Shown piece by piece: positions 49,603-61,300 of a stretch of DNA of 64,000 nucleotides (within the stretch, counting starts at the first letter, position 1; the number at the start of each line of letters is the position of its first letter). The stretch lies in contig JBLDXI010000055.1 of the NCBI GenBank assembly GCA_047495785.1, positions 558,001 through 622,000 of the forward strand, in the 5' to 3' direction. The position numbers and the translations under genes were made by a program. The stretch comes from Lepidodermella squamata (Eukaryota; Gastrotricha). The notes beneath the pieces were generated by a model. It saw only the letters and a list, made by a program, of their open reading frames with translations, did not search any database and had not been told where the DNA came from.

Positions 49603-51678
49603 TCATGATTGCCGAATTTGCTGTAGAGGCGTTACGCCCTGGCCCTGCTGTATTTGCCGCCAAAATGTGAAAGGCGTCGACGCTACCTTGAAGTTGCGAC
49701 TCGAAGACAACCGCTCGGCCGAACCGGTTTCGGGGCATGTTAATTTGCCACCCAGAGGCGGTTCAATTTCATCCTTGTGATCAGGCGTGTGCAAAATCGG
49801 TGATTCGCGCACAAAATCGATAACGCAATCAGTCGGACTAATTTTGACATCACTAGGCGTAGATGTGAAAGACTTGACGGCGAAAAATTGAGGCGTTGAG
49901 CTGCTGAGATTCGATGCAAAGAACGACCGAGTTGAGGGTGAGATTATCGGTGTCACCGATGATTGCAACCGCTCGGTCAACCCGCCGATGCGAATGTAGA
50001 AATTCTGACTCCGCCAAGTGACACAGCGGCTTCTAAGCGACTCGAATTGCAGGAAAGGCGCCGCCATTTCGCGCGTCAACCACGCCAGCAAGAAGGTCAG
50101 CTTCGAAAATTCGAGGGGTTGTTTCTGAAAGAAAAAAACGGTAACACGGTATTCATTTTTTCACCCAGCTTACATTTATAGTCGACAGTAGAAGGTAATC
50201 CGAAAAGAACCATCCTATGGTATGGGTGACGAAAAATGTCCAAAACGGGAACATTCCGTTCCCGGTTATAAAAGCAAGAGCCAACGGCATCAGAACGGCC
50301 AAAATTAGACATTCACTCATAGGCTCGGCTATCACCAAAATCGGCATTGTTGTTTGGCGCAGTCTTTTCCACCGGATTAAACGTGCGAAAACATCCTATC
50401 AATCATCGTGAGAAATTAATTTTTTCGCGAGAAGTTTCTAACCTCGACGTGAGTCAACGCTGGATTTTGCCAAGCCAGTTTGCGTCCGAGAACATTTTTC
50501 CAGCCCCTATATTTTTTTGGCAATTTATTAGGTCAACTATAATAACCAGTGGAATAATTTACTTTTTCGCAAAAGCCAAGCCGATTTGGAAATCCTCAGC
50601 TAAATATGCGCCGAAAGCGCGCAGGCCGCCGCATTCCTCAAGAGCCGATTTGCGGATCAGCATCGCCGCGCTGACGGTCGTAGCAGCGCCCATAAAATTG
50701 AGAAAGAGGATCGCCTTGGCGTTTTGCGAGCCAAATAGGACCTTATTGACAACAGAGCCGAAAGTCGCGCGATCCGGCGATGGCGGATCTTTGACGAAAT
50801 GCATCTGGCAAACAGTGCCGACTCCGGGCTCCATGCGATCTACTACGTCAGTGATCGAATCCGGCTCAGCCTCGATATAACAGTCGGAAAGGAAGATCAG
50901 GCCGTATTTCGCGATGCTATAGGCAGGCAGCATGTTGCTAATTTTCGGGTTGACTACATCGCAGGATTTTGTCGATGCAAGACAGCTGGAACAGAAACAT
51001 GACACATTCGGCGGAGTCTTATTGCTGAAATAAATAACAATGACTCGTAAAATTTCGCGGAAGAATTTGCCGTAGGTACCATTTGCTGGCACCCGAGGTC
51101 GCTTCAGATTTGAGCGGAGTAGCCCGGCTGCTTGATGACGATTTTGGTGTAGACGCTGACACTAGGCCAGTTGATCCATCTTTGAAAATGATGGTTTGTG
51201 GGACTGTCCCAGAAACTATCAGCTTCGCATCAACATTCGGATATCGCTGCATCAAATCGAATGCAATAGGAATTGCGGTGTCCTCTGGACTATGCACACA
51301 GAATAGAAGCTCATACTGGTAATAAAGCAAAAATCAAAATGACAAGTAGGAATATGAGTAAAAAACAAACCAGTGGGTAGTCGAGTTTAAACCATGACTC
51401 CAAGTTGTGGTAAAGTAAATCGTCAGAGCCAGTTAGCGGCTTTAGGATCGACACTCCTGGTTTATTGGCTTTGGAACCTAATTCCGGGCCAGGTTTTTGT
51501 CGATATCTCGCCTCGGATTTAAAATAGATAAATCTGGAAAAGCAATGCTGGAAAACTCTCTAGAAATTTATTCAGCTGCTTACGATAGGACAAGAGCTGT
51601 GATATTTTGAGTCCAACTGGCTAACCAAAAAGCAACAACTATCCAAGCAAGGCACTCGGCTACAACAGCGGCAATCAT
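49603..51678 (-). CDS. UGCG: Ceramide glucosyltransferase (GT21)
   Basis: Seven exons (high to low): 51678-51584, 51533-51371, 51315-51080, 51024-50563, 50506-50443, 50395-50174 and 50124-49603; 587 residues. The enzyme makes glucosylceramide from UDP-glucose and ceramide on the Golgi membrane. An N-terminal membrane helix is followed by PGVSILKPLTG, YELLFCVHSPED, NPKISNMLPAY, LSDCYIEAEPD, EDFQIGLAFAKKGW and RLIRW, the R/Q-x-x-RW motif of the family. Hydrophobic C-terminal helices and WRSQNFYIRIGG follow. Two features make it longer than the usual 394: an insertion of roughly 60 residues (Ser-rich, then Cys-rich) between VSGT and NPKIS across exons 3-4, and a tail of about 110 residues after IRIGG. 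Catalytic motifs are intact. Confidence 0.94.
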
Positions 51679-52631
51679 TCAAATTCGACAAAATTTATGA
51701 TATTACTGATCGTTAAAACAACAAAAACATGTTTTCCAGTGTTTTGATTCTGAGACTTTGAACTAAAATTTATTTACAGTAAGTAGTTATCATTCGGACT
51801 CGCTTATCGCGTGCCTAAACAACTCAGCACGTGCCAATACGCTTCGCAATTCTTCAAAGACGCTTCGTTTGGACTCGTATGAAATTTCAATTATACCGTG
51901 TTGTCCGAAATTCGAAAACCATGTCATTTGTTATTTTCAAACGCTCGAACCTGCGGCCAAAGTTAACGGGCTCACTGAATTTTCAGAACAGAGACAGACT
52001 TCTATCCTGATATCACTTCATGGCAGTGCTGTATTTGTTTATTTATGGGCCTTGGATATGCTGGACAATTCTGCTGCAACATGAAGTGGCCCTCCAAGAG
52101 TTTAAATAACGACGGGAATCAAGTCGAGAATATATTTTATTATCCCCACTAATTTCCCAGTTAATAACGCGGACGCATCAAACCTATTTTGTCGCAGGAT
52201 CATGAGTCACCCTTGGCGAAAAAGTGTCCGAGAAAATTATTGCGAGTTAGCGAGGAGGTTGGGTGGAGCTAAGTATCATTCGATCATGATTTACACCTCA
52301 GAATGACCGCAAAAACACGCCTTATTATTGTGGCAATCTTAATTAATTCTCTCCCGAAAGCGCATCCTCAGACGAGTCATGATAAGTTTCTTCTTCGGCC
52401 TCTAGGTTACAGCTGAATAAACAGCACACTGCAAATTTACAACCTTTATCTCTAATGCGGCGGATGGGCGTAGTAAAACTATTCACTGTCCCCGTAGCCT
52501 TATCACATTACTAACGCTTTTGTCAGCTTATAAAAATGCATTCTCACTCATTACCTGCTTATTGTGACTCTGTGCTGTGAAATAATTGACACCTTCAAGA
52601 CTCGCTTCTCGAACTATTCATTGTCTACAAA
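51679..52631. other. Divergent intergenic region between UGCG and Flower
   Basis: Carries both promoters. No conserved core element was identified. The frame 51869-52084 has no recognisable features. Confidence 0.45.
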
Positions 52632-53257
52632 ATGGACGTTAGAGTTGTGGTAGACGACAAAATAGGGCTCACTGCGGACAAGCAAGATCAAGCACTGAAT
52701 GAAGAAGACAACGAATGTTCATGGTGGGCAAGGTGGCTCATAAAAGCTATCATAATTTTGGTGGCCATCGGTGTCATAATCACCGGCGTTGTTGGCATTA
52801 TCACCGTCAACCCGCTCTGCATCATCGGAAGTGTCTTCGTAATAATCGCTGGGTTGGCAATCATCGCCATTGAAGCGCCGATTTGCTGCCAAGCCGTGAA
52901 ATGGGTCCATGTAGTTCAGCTCTTCTTTCAACGCCGCAAGCGATGGCAAAAGGCTATTTTCTACACTCTGTAAGCCATATTTGAATGACATAAAATTCGC
53001 CTGTTTATAACACAATCATTTCTTATAGCCTCGCCATTATTCCAATTGCAACTTGCCAATCACCAACAGTAATAGGAGGATTTATCTTAATCCTATTCTG
53101 TGCTATGCTGTACGGCATTTTGGCGATAGGTAGAAAGTAAGTATTTTTGATAGATGAAATCCACGTGTAAAACTTGCAATCCTAATTCACTATCAGGGCG
53201 AACAGCGGCGCCATGCGACAAACTGCTGAGCAACAAGCAGCAGCAAATCCTGTTTAA
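52632..53257 (+). CDS. fwe: Calcium channel Flower homologue
   Basis: Exons 52632-52969, 53029-53136 and 53197-53257 give 168 residues, the usual size. Four hydrophobic segments are visible. The hallmark EAPICC lies near residues 81-86, with Glu at the position proposed to line the Ca2+ pathway. RWQKAIFYTLLAIIP and MLYGILAIGRKA match the second half of Flower proteins. Flower acts on synaptic vesicles and the plasma membrane, coupling Ca2+ to endocytosis, and in insects marks cell fitness through splice isoforms. No alternative C-terminal exon was seen here. AATAAA follows at 53351. Confidence 0.9.
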
Positions 53258-53350
53258 ACTTTTTCGTACCAATCATATAGGTGTATTTGTCAGTTAGTAC
53301 TTCCTAACCAGTATTATTGATGCGATCATGATGTCCCTCAAATGGTGACA

Positions 53351-53356
53351 AATAAA
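53351..53356 (+). promoter_or_regulatory. Poly(A) signal of the Flower gene
   Basis: AATAAA lies 94 bases after the stop codon. Confidence 0.5.
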
Positions 53357-54260
53357 TCAGGTTTGCCTGTACTAAGAATTTCAAGTTTTTACTATAATGT
53401 AATCGACCGAATTTATGAGAAAACAACCCTCATTCCAAAGCAAGTTTGGGGAATATCTTAAATTTGGATCCAATCCTATCCTAACTGTGCCCTATTTCAT
53501 GCCCGTTTTTGTTGAAAATTCATGTGAAGTGAAAGAATTATCTTAATCTGGGTGTTCCACTATTTGAAGTTTCAAATTGAATTGCAAAAATTAGCCGGGG
53601 GCATGGGCGTTATTACGTTTTAACGGTTACTTCCACCTCCTAGATTCATCTTTGGGCTCGGGTGTTCTAAGATTCATCCTGCAAATCTATCCATAAAAAC
53701 TTAATTAGTCATCTCTGATCTCTGTATCCGCGCCGAATTCAGAAAATAAGCCATTTTAAATTTTGCTCTTTTATTTTTTGTCCATCGACTTTTAATTAAA
53801 TTATAATAATATTATTTAAATAGCTTCTCTTATTCATTGTTGTAATGCTGTTATATTTACAGAACAGGTCGTATGAAGCAATAAGAACGACGCAAAAAAA
53901 TTGCTAAGGTGTTCAATAAATTTCAGCTCTTTGCCGCGGTCAGGTAACAAGCTCAACAAAAAAACCAAGAGAAAATACCCAAATGGCAAAAACTGAGACA
54001 ACATTCAATTTATACAATAAAACGCGGGGTAGAAAATGAGAAATAAATTCAGTAATAAATTTTAACAGCTAGGTATCATACAACACAGCAGTGAGACACT
54101 GATGACAATTTGAGAATTTTGAGCCAAGCGCTCGCATAAAATAATAAAATCGCGCCTTTTGGATGTAAAAAAGATATTTACAATATTTGAACAATTACAC
54201 AGATGAGATGATGATATTCAATAAGAAATTTAAAGTATAGTATAAGCTGTAAAATAACGT
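53357..54260. other. Convergent intergenic region
   Basis: 3' flanks of Flower (+) and of Single-minded (-). AT-rich; no coding potential was recognised. Confidence 0.5.
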
Positions 54261-57200
54261 TCATGGCTGTTGCTGGATGGTGTTGAGCCACGCCGTCGGC
54301 GTTGGTGCCGTCGCGATTCGTTTAGCCAAAGGTTCGATGACCCCACCTGCTGTTTGCGGAGGCATGATGACACTTGTCACCCCGGATGTCGGAGCCAGGT
54401 AATGCCCACCAGGCGACGAGGCGAACGGGGAGCCGTTAGACGAGGCATAGCCGCCGTTATTGCCAGCATTGAATGGCCGTTTCATTCCTAGTTGAGTAAT
54501 GCTCTGAATCTGGCCATTTTTGCCTGGCAAAATCGTATTCGATCCAGTCAAATTATTCGGCCGATTTTGAAGTGACAGTTGTGGCTGAGGTTGGTTCGAA
54601 CTAGACCCATTCTGCGGCACAGAGCCTTGCCAGGTCGGGAAATAACTGCCGCCGCCGTTCTGCATCATAGATTCCGGCGAGAACCAGCACGAATTCGGGG
54701 TAGGTGGCGCTGTTTGTTGAGCCCCGCCGTTGTTGCACATGACAATTGTAGTTGGCGCAGCGCCAAGTACCAACCCAGCCGTCGCTGATGCAACAGCCGA
54801 GGCGACCGAGTCCGACGTAGTCGATGTGGGCAGTTTCTTCGCCGCTACTTCCGATGATGACATCGAAGAAGACGACGAATCTTGCTGAACGGTTTGCTGG
54901 TTGGCCACACCAGCAGCTACGTTCGAACTTGCATGGGCGTTGAAATTTTCAATATGCAACGTGTAATTGATGGTATGCGCGTGAATGCCGCCGACAAGTT
55001 GCAACGAATTCGCCTGTTGTTGGTTGCTATTAGCCTGGCAACTACTCGGCTGTTCCGCGTTGAATCGGCCCGGTGTTGGCGCCGGGGTGTTCAACAGCGA
55101 CGGCGTCATTGCCCCGTTCGACCCGAAATCAGCACCTTGATGCGGCTGGTTGTTGAACAAACGCTCGTACGACTCCATGCCAGTCACTGAACCCATGGCC
55201 GATTTGTTGAAGAATGAATAATCGCCAGAGAAGAAGTCAGCGTTGCCAGACCCGGTCGACATGAAGCCGCCCATGTGGTAGTTTTGCTGCGTCCGGTTCT
55301 GGTGGTAGAGGGATGGCGATTCGCCGAAGCAATTCGACCGTTGTTGCCAGATTGAGTTGCTGTTCGGTAGCAGGCCTCGACTTGATTCTTCCAGCTTCGG
55401 CGTTTGGCTGGTCGAGTTGAAGCCGCCTCGGAAGCCAGGGTCGACCTGTTGATGCGGTTGGAACGCGCTGATTGGCGATGGCTTCACCAAGGTCGGGGCT
55501 GGCACGATGCTTCGAGGGGCTGGCACGAGTAGTTGATGATGGCGTTGAGCCTCGGCGGCGATTGCTGAGCAAATATCGGGGATGTTGCTGGTCGACGTTT
55601 GGGCGGCGGCTGGTTGGCGCGGGATGAACGAGGCGGGCGGGTAGGGGGATGAAGCAAAAATTTGTTGATCTTGGCTAATGACGTGGTTGACGGAGACGAT
55701 GCAGTGAGGCCGAGATGAGCGTGAGTTGCTGACAATGGTCTGGACGCTTTGCACCCACACCCAGCCACCATCACGAGTGAGCACCCGATAGTAAGAAGTA
55801 ACACATTGACCCTTCATCAACACTACGGAAAAAAAAAATAAAAATAAAAAACAATCAATTGATAAATTATTCAAGCTTACATAAATGATGATTGGCCCGA
55901 AAATTTCGCAGGTCATCGCAGTGGATCAAGTTGTAGAGATTCTTTTCGATCAGATCTTGCGGTTCGTAACCGAGCAGTTCAGTCACCCGAGGTGTTTCGA
56001 CAAATAGCAGTTTCATATCTAACGTAGTCCGAAGCATGAATAGCGAAGAGCTTGCTAGGCGAAGTTCGGTCGCACTCGCCGGGGGTACACTGACCCCGAC
56101 GAGAAACATAGCGAAGGGGGCGAATGACGGTAACGGCGGGCTGGAGCAGGGTGGCAGGTGAGGCGAGGGCACCCGGGCGCCGCCGGAACCAGCCGACGAA
56201 GACGTGCGCCGGTCTTCTTGATCATTTGTCCGATCTTCAATGAAAATGCCATTGCCCAGCGATAGAGGCATGCCGTTGTTCGGCGGGGAAGGGCTGGTAG
56301 CTGACATAGCGCCGTTGTTGTAGCCATTATGCCACCCGTTATTAGCCCCATTCGATGGCGGCACTGGAGGCGCAGGCGGGATCGACCTGACGTAGCCGAC
56401 GCAATGAATCACCTTCATGCCGCCATGCACGATGCCGGCATTTCGCTTGGCTAGCACGCATTTCATGCGCAAAACAACTGAGACCGGAATTCGAAAATCT
56501 TGCTGATTATGAACGTTGAGCAGTTGCGATTTGTAGAAATTGATCAGTGACGTCAGCTCGTTGTGATCTTCCTGATGCAGGTACTCGCCGATAGGTTGGC
56601 CTGTCATTTCAACCTGAGACAAGCCTAGGTGTAGACTCGCGGCTTCTGAGACGTATATGAGCTTGCCATCCGCGCCAACAACCAGTAGAAACCCGTCGAG
56701 GGCCTGGGCGAGCTGCTGCCCGGCCTGCCACGGACCATTGAACTTGCCGGTTGATTGGCCGCCATCGGATGGGTCGACGAACGGCGCAGTACATGGCGGT
56801 GGGGTCGAAGCCGGCAATTTCGGTTGAATGAACGAGGCTAGATTAAAGAAAAATTAAATTATTTAACTTCGATTTTTCGACTTTTTGTTTGGATTTTGGG
56901 TTTTTCTTTTCATTTCAAAGTTGACCACAGTTTTAAATTTAGTGGTCAAATCGTGAACTGAAGTTGATTTGGCACGACAGTACGTGTTTATCGCGTTTAA
57001 CGGCGCCGAACGTGCCTCCGCGGCGATGGAGGCTGTTTGCGAAGAGCCGCAACGCGCGCCGTCGAAACGTGCGCGAAGCCGCATATCGGCGTGGAGGCCG
57101 CAGAACACACGAGAACGGCGCCGGTGTCGACGCGCCGTGAAGATGAACGAGGCTCGGTAAACACAGGTATTTTCAACGCAGCGACGAAGCGCGCGCGCTC

Positions 57201-58312
57201 AGAAGTTATTATCGAGAGCGTGTTTACTTTTCGAACCATGTTCGCTTTTACGTTCTCGACTATGGAATTTTACTGGATTGAGGTATAAAAGGCAGAGTAA
57301 GAAGCCGCCGAGACGAACCTAAGAGCACGATCGGCAAAACTCGCCGAGTTGTTGTTGATTCAGCTAATAACGCGGTTAGGTGTAGCGGCGACTCAATAAT
57401 CGAAATTAGTAGTCTATTATTGTTTTATTATTAGTGTTATTTACTGCGGTGTTGCTACTACTACTATCGATTAGCGGAGGGCGAATAAGGCGCAGCGCGC
57501 GTTAACTTGCGAGGTCATCGGTTTTGATCACGAATCGAAATCACGTCAAAGGCAATGCAGTGTTATCAGCCGCGCAATTAGGCGCGGTATCGTTTTTCCG
57601 GCGCGCGTCACTTCGTAATCACAGCTCGCGAATCGGCGCGAACGTGTCCAGCAGTGGAAATACTATCTTATCTTGCGCGCAGATTTTTATTGCGGTGCCT
57701 TTGACGGAGGTTATTATACGGCGCCGCTAATTTGGCGCGCGAGCGGTAGCAGAGCGTCAAGTTTTATAGCACTTGAAACACCATAAAAACTAAATAAAAA
57801 TCAATCGACAGGTGTTCGGTGCATATGATGAAAGCTACTTGTACAACTTATCTCGACAAGTAGCATATGGCTACATTGACTAATAGATAAGAAAAAAAAT
57901 GAGAAATCAAAACTTACTGTTTGAGGAATCAGTTAACGATTTGCTTGGGTGATAATCGCCGCGCATCTGCCCCATCATTGGAGTTGGAGGCATAGAAGGA
58001 AGTTGCTGATGAGGAGAGAAAATTCGCTGTTGTTGTTGTTGTTGTTGCTGCTGCTGCTGCTGAGAGTTCGATTCGGCATTTTCGAGCAGTAACCGGCGTA
58101 ACCGCAAAAAAGCTGTTGCCAATCTGATGACAGAGGCTTTGTCCAATTGACCTGAAATAGCGTCCGGCAGCGGTAAAAGACGCGCCAATTCCTACATAAA
58201 TAGGTGAAAATAAGAAATAAACACAAGAGGCATTGATTTTACGAACCTGAAATTCGACTTTCTCTTTCTCACGGCGCGTCTTAGCCGCATTCTTGGACTT
58301 CTCTTTCATCAT
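54261..58312 (-). CDS. sim: bHLH-PAS transcription factor, Single-minded family
   Basis: Exons 58312-58247, 58191-57918, 56837-55881 and 55822-54261 give 952 residues. The start [16 protein letters not shown] is the Single-minded basic region (second Met of MM). Helices follow as ELARLLPLP and [16 protein letters not shown] run of 12 Gln lies just after the bHLH. PAS-A (about 158-220) has [20 protein letters not shown] and [15 protein letters not shown] plus PAC (about 365-475) ends GGWVWVQS and [16 protein letters not shown]. The long C-terminus is Asn/Gln/Ser/Pro-rich, as in activation domains. Sim heterodimerises with ARNT/Tango to control midline and neuroendocrine genes. The second intron (56838-57917, about 1.1 kb) is far larger than others in the window and GC/CpG-rich. 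Confidence 0.95.
57284..57291 (+). promoter_or_regulatory. TATA-like element inside sim intron 2, opposite strand
   Basis: TATAAAAG on the plus strand in a CpG-rich part of the sim intron. No plus-strand gene was found to match, so this may be chance. Confidence 0.25.
58027..58062 (-). repeat. CAG/CAA repeat encoding 12 Gln in sim
   Basis: Twelve consecutive Gln codons in exon 2: a block of five CAG, a block of six CAA, then one CAG, directly after the bHLH domain. Confidence 0.9.
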
Positions 58313-61300
58313 TTTCGAAAGATGAAAATTGCTGTTCTCGTGTAGTTGCAGTTTCGATGGATTTCTTGTTATAAACGTGATATAAATTTAAAAATCTATG
58401 ACAGTGAAATGGCGATCAATTATAATGAAACCACGAATGCGGAAAAGAGAGCGTTAAAATTAGGGTGGAATTGCGCAATTAATCGTGCGCACCTCAAATA
58501 AATTTCCACGTGATCGAGCGCAATCGCTGACTTCTTTGATCCACGCTAAAATGGCAAATTCGCCGAAATTTGTCTTTGAAAACATTAACAGAACATTTTA
58601 AAACTGTCTTGTTAAAACAATAGGCTGGCGAAAATTGATGGATTTGAGAATAAAATGTCAAAAGAGCAACTCGCAGCGTTGAGCCAGAACGTAGAGGTGA
58701 TAATAAAACATCATCAACGAGTGGACAAGGCAAAAGGACGCGCGGCGAATGAGCCAGCGAGTGTGCAATTGATCCGCACTTGAGCTTCTCGCGCGCTGAT
58801 TGGCCAGCGCGCAAGTCACGTGCCGCACACAGCCAATCAGCAGCGCGCGCTACGCAAAAGGCACACGTTATCGCACCTAAGATGCTATATTAGCAGCTGC
58901 CGACGTGGCGGCTTCTCAAGTTGCCTTGAGCAATAACAAAAAGCTGAAAAGTGTAGCCCGGGCCTTTTTGCTCGGGCCTATGCGCAAAGGAGTGAATTAA
59001 TCTCAGCTGAGGCTTTGACCAAGAATTATCGCGCTATTATTTTCAGCTGCGCGCGATGCGCTGGCAAGTGGCGACAAGTGGCCGCTAGATATAAGATCAA
59101 CGCGTACCTTCAAATTTTGCTGAAATATTTTGACGCGATCTATTTATTTTGTATTACTTATATTATATTGTTCCACACCGTTACTTATATATCAATTTAC
59201 TGCGTTTGACCCGCAAAGCCTTATATCGCATCTCGACACAGGCTATTGATGCAAAACTTTGCGTAAAAATGAACAAGCGCAACTTCAAAAGCCGTGTGGC
59301 ACTCGACAAATCGCAACTTAGCGGCGCATAGATGGCTAGATAGAGGTGTAATAAAACAAGGTGTATTTTCTAAGGGATGATTCCCGCTGGGTGATTACAA
59401 ACGCGAAACTTTTGACTGGCCGAAAAGACACCGCGCGCAGAGGTTCTAATGTCGTTGGAACAGGATGTTAAGTTAGGTGCCGATAAGGAATGCGTGCGAT
59501 GAGGCGCATCTTCCCCGGCGCAGATACAAAGATTCCGCGCACGGGCTAATCCGCGCCGGGAGAGAGCTGGATTAGGGGGCGTGGAGTGGTCGCGCACTTT
59601 CTCAGATCAGCCCCACTTGTCGATTAAAAACTAGGAAGTCGAAGCGCTCTCGAATATTAAAATCTCATTCCTGGCTCGTAGCCTACAATTTTTATGCGCT
59701 CTCTCCGAAAACCGGATACCGCGTGCCTGGCGCGAGAAAAGTCTCACCCTGTTATCATAACAAACTTGTCAAGAGCTCAATGATACATGCTATTAATATT
59801 ACGCCAGGCGATGACAGTATCACAACGAAAATAGCAAGAAACCGCCACCGTCGCGTGAGTGCTCCGTTCAATTTAGCCACTCGATATTTGGATACAGGTG
59901 CGCGTGGAACGGGCGCGCGCTCTCTCGATTCCTACTATGCCTAGCATATAGCGCTTGATGTGGGAGCGGTCAGGAAGTCGTCATCGTTACGCTCTCGTAT
60001 ATCGCGATGATTTGTTTTGACATTGTTGATCTAGGCATCGCGAAACAGACGATGTCAAGAGCTCGCGCGCAGAATGTAACAACCTACAAATAAATGTTAT
60101 CGATACATTGCGCACCGTGTATTGAACCAATAACAAAACCGGTAGAAGATCTCACAATGACATCTTTCAACAAAAATCTGGAATTAATAATTAACCGCGC
60201 GTGTTGTGCTCTTGCTCTTCGAGGAAGAATTTTAACTAGGTGCATCATTATCGCGCCAAATTGAAACTTTGCATCCTGCCGTAACGCAGGAGAGAGTTCC
60301 CGATGTCGCTAGCCCTTCTTGCGCAATTTTTTCAAGAGAGTACGGCGCCTTCCCTTTCGCATCTCTGTGTGCCGGTCACGTTTTGCTCCGCTGCCGAGGA
60401 GAGTGTTTTGCGAAACCGTGAAATGACCCCTCCATCAAACGGCCTTCTTCAGTATAGTTGTTATACACATTGATGTACTCGCGAAGTACAAGGAAGCGAA
60501 TTTTAATACTACCATCAACGTTTTCAAGCCTGCTGTTTTATTATTCACGAATCACTAAGTAGGTCATAACCAGGCTTTAGTACCTTCAAATTCTATTCCC
60601 GAATTTATCCGAGAGTGTTCATTTTAGACAGGAGACAGGAGACAAAACAGCGCCATTTTACATTGTAAACCTGAAGTAACGCCAATCTTGTGAGTACAAC
60701 GTTATTCTTGCGATCAGAAAGCGATAATTAACCAATGTATGCCGAGCATGCGGCTGAAGTAAACACATGCAGGAGTTTCCAATTTCCGATGGTTAAAATA
60801 GTTATATATTTTTTCATTCATTTCTATACGCTCAATGATAGCCGCACTAGCCAATAATGAAAGGCCTTCGGAATCACGTGGCAGCGATACGTTGACCTGA
60901 AAACCAGTAGAATTTATAAATTTAAGTGATCATAGTTTTATTAGCGAAAGAAAATTGATTCGACGGAAGGAGTGCCTTGTGTTGCCCTTGTGTTGCTTGT
61001 GTTCAGCATTGCTATTAGCCCATCGAATTAGCCAGTTTTGAACAGAGATCACATTTTTCCACGCTTTCTGAAGCAGGTACAGGTCGAATACAATTATCAT
61101 TAACGAAATCTCGGATTAAGTTGTTCTTTCCTTTCTCATTTATTCAGTTCGTTTCGGTTGAGCCACGAATCGAGTTGAGGGTGTGAAATAAATTGCGTAT
61201 GCGTTTCTTGAGTAAAGACTTTTCATTTTATTGCCAAATTGTCCTGAACATCAACAACATCAATACTTCAACGGAAGAGATGATATTATGTTCGAATAAG

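Noticed and set aside
56969-57288. Short plus-strand frames in sim intron 2 as a nested gene
   Set aside because: Composition-driven open frames in a CpG-rich intron with no motif or splice support.
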